A DNA stretch of 8,197 nt, taken from contig JAZQWL010000023.1 in NCBI GenBank assembly GCA_045632305.1, positions 1 to 8,197 on the forward strand, read 5' to 3'. Made by a program: the position numbers and the translations under genes. Source of the DNA: SVTX01 sp045632305. Lineage in GTDB: Bacteria; Bacillota; Clostridia; Oscillospirales; CAG-272. Positions 5,220 to 8,197 of the stretch are shown here, piece by piece. Positions within the stretch are counted from its first letter, which is position 1. Each line of letters starts with the position of its first letter. A model generated the notes under the pieces. That model searched no databases, had not been told where the DNA came from, and saw only the letters and a list, made by a program, of their open reading frames with translations.

Positions 5220-6542
5220 TTGAAAAATTTTACGTATATTTTTAAGCTTTGCTTGATGATAATGGCGTTTTTTATCGCCCTTACTCTATCTGTGTCGGCG
5301 GACACCGGGAAAAATAAAAAGTGCGCGGAAAAATATATTACCGAGAGCTTAAAATTGCAGATTGATAGGATGAGCGTGTATGAATTCCACTTGAGCGAGG
5401 GCGAATTATTTGAAATAATCGACCGTGTTATGAAGACCAATCCCGATTTTTATTACGTGGAAAACAAATTTTATTATACTGCCGATGCCACAGGCGTCGT
5501 TCGGGAGATAACTCCCGTGTATCGCTATAGCGCGGAGGAGGTAAGGAATATTCGAAACTTTTGCGATAACGAAATTGAGAAGATACTATTTTCGGTTGAC
5601 GATAGCATGAGCGACCTGCAAAAGGTGTTGACTCTGCACGAATATATGTGCGAAAATTTCCGATATGACGATAGCTTTGAGAGTGGTAATATGTATGATA
5701 TGCTTCGAACGGGCAAGGGAACGTGTCAGGCGTTTACCTTGACATATATGGAGCTTCTTTCGCGTATCGGCATAGAATCGAGCTATGCTTATTCCAATGA
5801 AGTCATGCACATCTGGAATCTGGTGAAGCTCGACGGGGAGTGGTATCACGTGGATCTTACCTGGGATAACGTTCCGCCGTCCGTGTCACACAAAAATTTC
5901 CTTTTGACTGATTCGGAGGCGATAAGGAGCGGTCACGCAGGGCTTGTGAATGCAGGAAAAATAGAATGCAAGGGCGGAAAATACAGCGCTCTGTCGCTTC
6001 GTGAAAGTCCGTACAGATACGTTCCCTTTAAAGATGGGTTTATTTACGTTGATAATATAAGCAGAAGCGTTTATTTCGACCGTCTCGACGGCGGAGAAAA
6101 AATATGTCTTTACCGTATTGACGATTTGTGGGAAAAGGGAGAGGGTAGATATTTTGCCAACACATTTTCCATGGCGATCTCTGCGGGAGATAAGGTCTAT
6201 TTCAACACGAAAAACAAAATTATGCAGATAGATAGCGAGCTTTCCGTAAGCGTTGTCTGTGAACTCGGATTTACCTCCTTCGGAATTGAACAGAATAACG
6301 GGGTTCGGTGTTACCTTGACAGAAGAGCGGAGGAGAGCGTAAAGCTTGAAATACCTATAAGCTTCGATGCGGACGGTGACGGGGAAGTGACTGTGCTTGA
6401 CGTAGCGGCGCTGGACACGTATTTGCTTTCTGAGGATGCGTTTATATATAAATATAACGTTGACGCCAATGCAGACCGACTGATCAGCAGAGAGGATCTT
6501 TGGGCACTTGAGAGACACTTGCTGATTGACAAATCCGCATAA
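5220..6542 (+). CDS. Secreted transglutaminase-like protein with C-terminal dockerin-like module
   Basis: 440 aa, starting at TTG with GAGGAG (5208-5213) 6 nt upstream. Residues 1-28 form a signal peptide: a Lys, a hydrophobic core FKLCLMIMAFFIALTL, and a probable cut after S-V-S-A. A region of about 110 residues precedes a transglutaminase/cysteine-protease-like domain (about 132-230). Its triad is visible: C169 in GKGTCQAF, H197 in MHIWN and D212 in HVDLTWD. Residues 260-375 look like a beta-rich repeat area (F-I-Y-V-D, K-V-Y-F-N, C-Y-L-D). The C-terminus has two EF-hand-like loops, D383-A-D-G-D-G-E-V-T-V-L-D394 and D415-A-N-A-D-R-L-I-S-R-E-D426, each followed by a helix, as in type I dockerins. 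The protein is likely exported, possibly anchored through a cohesin, and either cuts or crosslinks peptide bonds. Its substrate is unknown. A TATAAT at 5190-5195 lacks a good -35, so its promoter is unclear. Confidence 0.85.
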   Translation: MKNFTYIFKLCLMIMAFFIALTLSVSADTGKNKKCAEKYITESLKLQIDRMSVYEFHLSEGELFEIIDRVMKTNPDFYYVENKFYYTADATGVVREITPVYRYSAEEVRNIRNFCDNEIEKILFSVDDSMSDLQKVLTLHEYMCENFRYDDSFESGNMYDMLRTGKGTCQAFTLTYMELLSRIGIESSYAYSNEVMHIWNLVKLDGEWYHVDLTWDNVPPSVSHKNFLLTDSEAIRSGHAGLVNAGKIECKGGKYSALSLRESPYRYVPFKDGFIYVDNISRSVYFDRLDGGEKICLYRIDDLWEKGEGRYFANTFSMAISAGDKVYFNTKNKIMQIDSELSVSVVCELGFTSFGIEQNNGVRCYLDRRAEESVKLEIPISFDADGDGEVTVLDVAALDTYLLSEDAFIYKYNVDANADRLISREDLWALERHLLIDKSA

Positions 6543-6554
6543 TGATAGTATAAT
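6526..6554 (+). promoter_or_regulatory. Consensus SigA promoter of nth, embedded in the preceding gene
   Basis: Exact TTGACA (6526-6531) and TATAAT (6549-6554) are separated by 17 bp. The -35 box is inside the last codons of the dockerin protein gene (Ile-Asp-Lys), whose stop is at 6540-6542. The predicted start is near 6561, about 32 nt before the nth ATG. Confidence 0.88.
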
Positions 6555-6592
6555 ATAATTAAATGAAAGAAATTTATCGGAGATATACATAA

Positions 6593-7261
6593 ATGAAGGA
6601 ATTATCAAAGAAAAGGAAAAAGGAAATAGCGTCGCTTGCCGAGACGGAGCTTTATAAGCTGTACCCTGACGCGGAATGTGCGCTTCTTTGGGGAGGCGGC
6701 GTCGAGAACGGTTGGAAGCTCATGGTCATGGGCAGACTGTCCGCGCAATGCACCGATGCGAGAGTAAATATCGTTTGCGAGGAGCTTTTCTCGAAATATC
6801 CAACGGTCGACTCCTTGGCAGACGCGCCCGTTGAAGAAATAGAAAAAATTATCCGCCCTTGCGGTCTTTTTCACACAAAGGCGGCGGATATTAAGAGTGA
6901 ATGCGAGACGCTTGTGAATTTCTACGGCGGAATTCTTCCCGCTGATATGGATAAATTGCTTGAATTTCGCGGTGTCGGAAGAAAGATCGCGAATCTTCTA
7001 CTCGGTGATCTGTACAATATGGGCGGTATAGTTGCCGATACTCACTGTATCAGAATCTGCGGCAGACTCGGTTTTTATCCTGAAACTTTGAAGGATCCTA
7101 TCAAGGTCGAGAAAATTATGAGCGAGTTTGTTCTAAGCGAAAATCAAAGTGCCTTCTGTCACAGGATCGTGCAGTTTGGACGTGACGTTTGCTCCGCACG
7201 CTCCCCCGATTGCGATAATTGTCCTATGAGTGGCTTTTGCGCCCACAAAAATAAAAAATGA
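6593..7261 (+). CDS. nth: Endonuclease III (DNA glycosylase/AP lyase)
   Basis: A 222-aa endonuclease III family protein. These enzymes excise oxidised pyrimidines and cleave abasic sites in base-excision repair. The helix-hairpin-helix is L-L-E-F-R-G-V-G-R-K-I-A (122-133), with the catalytic lysine K131. The catalytic aspartate is D149 in VADTHC. LSAQCTDARVN (49-59) matches the conserved helix near the N-terminus. The C-terminal [4Fe-4S] loop is intact: C200-x6-C207-x2-C210-x5-C216. Family members are typically 210-220 aa. The N-terminus is basic, and a WGGGVENGW stretch (33-41) is longer than I expect at this point. GGAG (6579-6582) precedes the ATG by 10 nt. The gene converges on the DUF421 gene with only 3 bp between stop codons. 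Confidence 0.94.
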   Translation: MKELSKKRKKEIASLAETELYKLYPDAECALLWGGGVENGWKLMVMGRLSAQCTDARVNIVCEELFSKYPTVDSLADAPVEEIEKIIRPCGLFHTKAADIKSECETLVNFYGGILPADMDKLLEFRGVGRKIANLLLGDLYNMGGIVADTHCIRICGRLGFYPETLKDPIKVEKIMSEFVLSENQSAFCHRIVQFGRDVCSARSPDCDNCPMSGFCAHKNKK

Positions 7262-7264
7262 GGG

Positions 7265-7954
7265 CTATTTGAAGGTCATTATCTCGGATTTGGCAGTTTG
7301 AATGAAGACGCTGCCCGCATCGTCGACCGTCATACAAAAAATATCGCGTGGCTTGAGTTTCTGCCTTGTAAGAAGGGACTCAAGCCACTTTTCGTTTTTG
7401 CCGATGAGCTTAAGGTTGTAAGAATTTATTTCGCCGTCGGCGATTATAATGTGCATAATTCCCGTGTCGGGCGTTTTTATCTTCATATCCTTGAGCGTGG
7501 GCGGACGCTTATCCGCTTTGGGAACAACCGTCATTTTCCCGTTTTCCTCAAGTATAGCGTAGTCCACCTCGGAGAGATCGTATATCCCGTTTTGGCGTAT
7601 CTGCGATATCATCTCGTCGAGAGTGATTCTTGAGCGCAGCATCTCCTTCTTGTTGATTTTCCCCTTTTGTATAATTACCGACGGGCCCGAGGTAAGCATT
7701 CGTTTAAGCTTTGGGAATTTCAGCATTATAAATGAGAATATTATTTCAAGAGCCGCTATTAGAACTATTGGTACTATGGCATCGATGAGTCGAGTGTTCG
7801 GCGTTGTTATGGGTGTTGTGGCTATTTCTGATAATAAAAGTGTGGTTACAAGCTCGGAAAGTTCAAGCTCACCAAGCTGCCGTTTTCCCATGATCCGCAT
7901 GATTATAAGAAGGGTAATATAAATAATGAGGGTTCGTATTATGATCCTGATCAT
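7265..7954 (-). CDS. DUF421 (YetF-like) membrane protein
   Basis: 229 aa from the ATG at 7954-7952, chosen because GGAG (7964-7961) sits 6 nt upstream and the peptide then opens with the family's usual first helix. The frame stays open to 8158, but that extension has no RBS and low-complexity content. Order of features: a helix at 3-20, the DUF421 hallmark MGKRQLGELELSELVTTLLL (22-41), a helix at 56-79, then a soluble cytoplasmic domain. In it, INKKEMLRSRITLDEMISQI (100-119) and GIYDLSEVDYAILEENGK (123-140) match the conserved alpha/beta region. Proteins of this family (YetF, YrbG, YdfS in Bacillus) occur mostly in spore formers, with no settled activity. No convincing -35/-10 pair was found upstream on the minus strand, and no terminator lies downstream. 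Confidence 0.88.
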   Translation of the reverse strand: MIRIIIRTLIIYITLLIIMRIMGKRQLGELELSELVTTLLLSEIATTPITTPNTRLIDAIVPIVLIAALEIIFSFIMLKFPKLKRMLTSGPSVIIQKGKINKKEMLRSRITLDEMISQIRQNGIYDLSEVDYAILEENGKMTVVPKADKRPPTLKDMKIKTPDTGIMHIIIADGEINSYNLKLIGKNEKWLESLLTRQKLKPRDIFCMTVDDAGSVFIQTAKSEIMTFK

Positions 7955-8102
7955 AGCTTTCTCCGTTTTCTGAATATTCTTGCCAATAAGAGAATATTTA
8001 ATGCGGATTGTTGTTAAAAATGATAATACGGAGTGAAAAATCCTCGCAGTTTTGTTACTTTCACCAAACCTAAAAAAAGGCAAAAAAAGTTGAAAAAAGG
8101 TA
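7955..8102. other. A/T-rich spacer with no recognised gene
   Basis: Between the DUF421 start and the right-end promoter I find no ORF with an RBS. The plus strand has A-runs (8072-8078, 8082-8088, 8093-8098) just upstream of the right-end promoter, which could serve as an UP element. The DUF421 promoter should be in this stretch, but only poor candidates exist, for example minus-strand TTAACA and TATTCT with a 15-bp spacer. Confidence 0.5.
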
Positions 8103-8194
8103 TTGACAAAGGTGTGGAGATGTGATATAATAAGCGAGTTGTGAAAGCAACGGCGCATCGTGAGACAAAAAAGATACGAAAAAAGTTGAAAAAA
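8083..8194 (+). repeat. Direct repeat of a 16-bp A-tract element, two copies
   Basis: The element AAAAAAGTTGAAAAAA occurs at 8083-8098 and exactly again at 8179-8194, 96 bp apart. The first copy ends 4 bp before a consensus -35 box. The second is followed by CTT at the window edge, which could begin another TTGACA. Confidence 0.75.
8103..8131 (+). promoter_or_regulatory. Consensus SigA promoter of a gene beyond the window
   Basis: Exact TTGACA (8103-8108) and TATAAT (8126-8131) have a 17-bp spacer, preceded by A-tracts like an UP element. The transcript (start near 8138) opens with a small GTTG/CAAC hairpin (8139-8152) and has no RBS or ORF up to 8197. That suits a long leader or an RNA operon. 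Confidence 0.88.
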
Positions 8195-8197
8195 CTT

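Noticed and set aside
5886..6608. Minus-strand open frame of 240 codons opposite the dockerin protein gene
   Set aside because: It is antisense to a gene with a signal peptide, a catalytic triad and a dockerin-like end. It has no domain pattern of its own, and its start overlaps the nth RBS area.
7955..8158. N-terminal extension of the DUF421 gene to an ATG at 8158
   Set aside because: The ATG at 7954 has a good RBS and gives the normal family N-terminus. The extra 68 residues would cover promoter-like A-tract DNA and lack an RBS.

Overview
The window looks like a chromosomal segment of a low-to-mid GC Firmicute, most likely a gut or rumen Clostridia member (Ruminococcaceae/Oscillospiraceae-like). 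This is inferred from several things: vegetative promoters that repeatedly match the SigA consensus exactly (TTGACA-N17-TATAAT), strong AGGAGG-type ribosome binding sites, a lepA-hemW pair, a YrzB-like DUF1292 gene, a DUF421 (YetF-like) membrane protein, and a secreted protein ending in a dockerin-like module. Nothing in it looks like a phage, a transposon or a CRISPR array. Most of it is housekeeping sequence.

Left end (1-630): the 5' end of a minus-strand SLC13/ArsB-type membrane transporter with its promoter, then a minus-strand tRNA-Gln(CTG) with its own consensus promoter and terminator, then an AT-rich divergent spacer. Positions 629-1259: pgsA (phosphatidylglycerophosphate synthase) with a perfect promoter and a terminator. 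Positions 1260-1510: a monocistronic unit of only 93 nt that encodes a 30-residue Cys-rich single-pass membrane peptide, with a strong RBS and a very strong terminator. Positions 1527-4552: lepA (elongation factor 4) and hemW (heme chaperone), nearly abutting and probably co-transcribed. In many Firmicutes this pair leads into hrcA-grpE-dnaK-dnaJ, but that block is absent here.

Positions 4561-4937: a small acidic DUF1292 gene on its own promoter. Positions 4938-5180: no gene, but a dense set of local inverted repeats ending in a 15-bp intrinsic terminator. This is the best candidate in the window for an unannotated structured RNA (6S-like, riboswitch-like or novel). Positions 5220-6542: a secreted transglutaminase-like protein with a Cys-His-Asp triad and a C-terminal dockerin-like pair of calcium loops. 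Positions 6526-7261: nth (endonuclease III), whose promoter -35 box lies inside the end of the preceding gene. Positions 7265-7954: a DUF421 membrane protein on the minus strand, convergent with nth and only 3 bp from it. Right end: a perfect plus-strand promoter with A-tracts, and a repeat of its upstream element 96 bp later at the window edge. This suggests tandem strong promoters for a highly expressed gene, such as an rRNA or tRNA operon, just outside the window.

Functionally the genes are mostly independent units: translation (tRNA-Gln, LepA), membrane lipid synthesis (PgsA), heme trafficking (HemW), base-excision repair (Nth) and cell-surface work (transglutaminase-dockerin protein). 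The main open questions are the intergenic RNA candidate and the tiny Cys-rich peptide.
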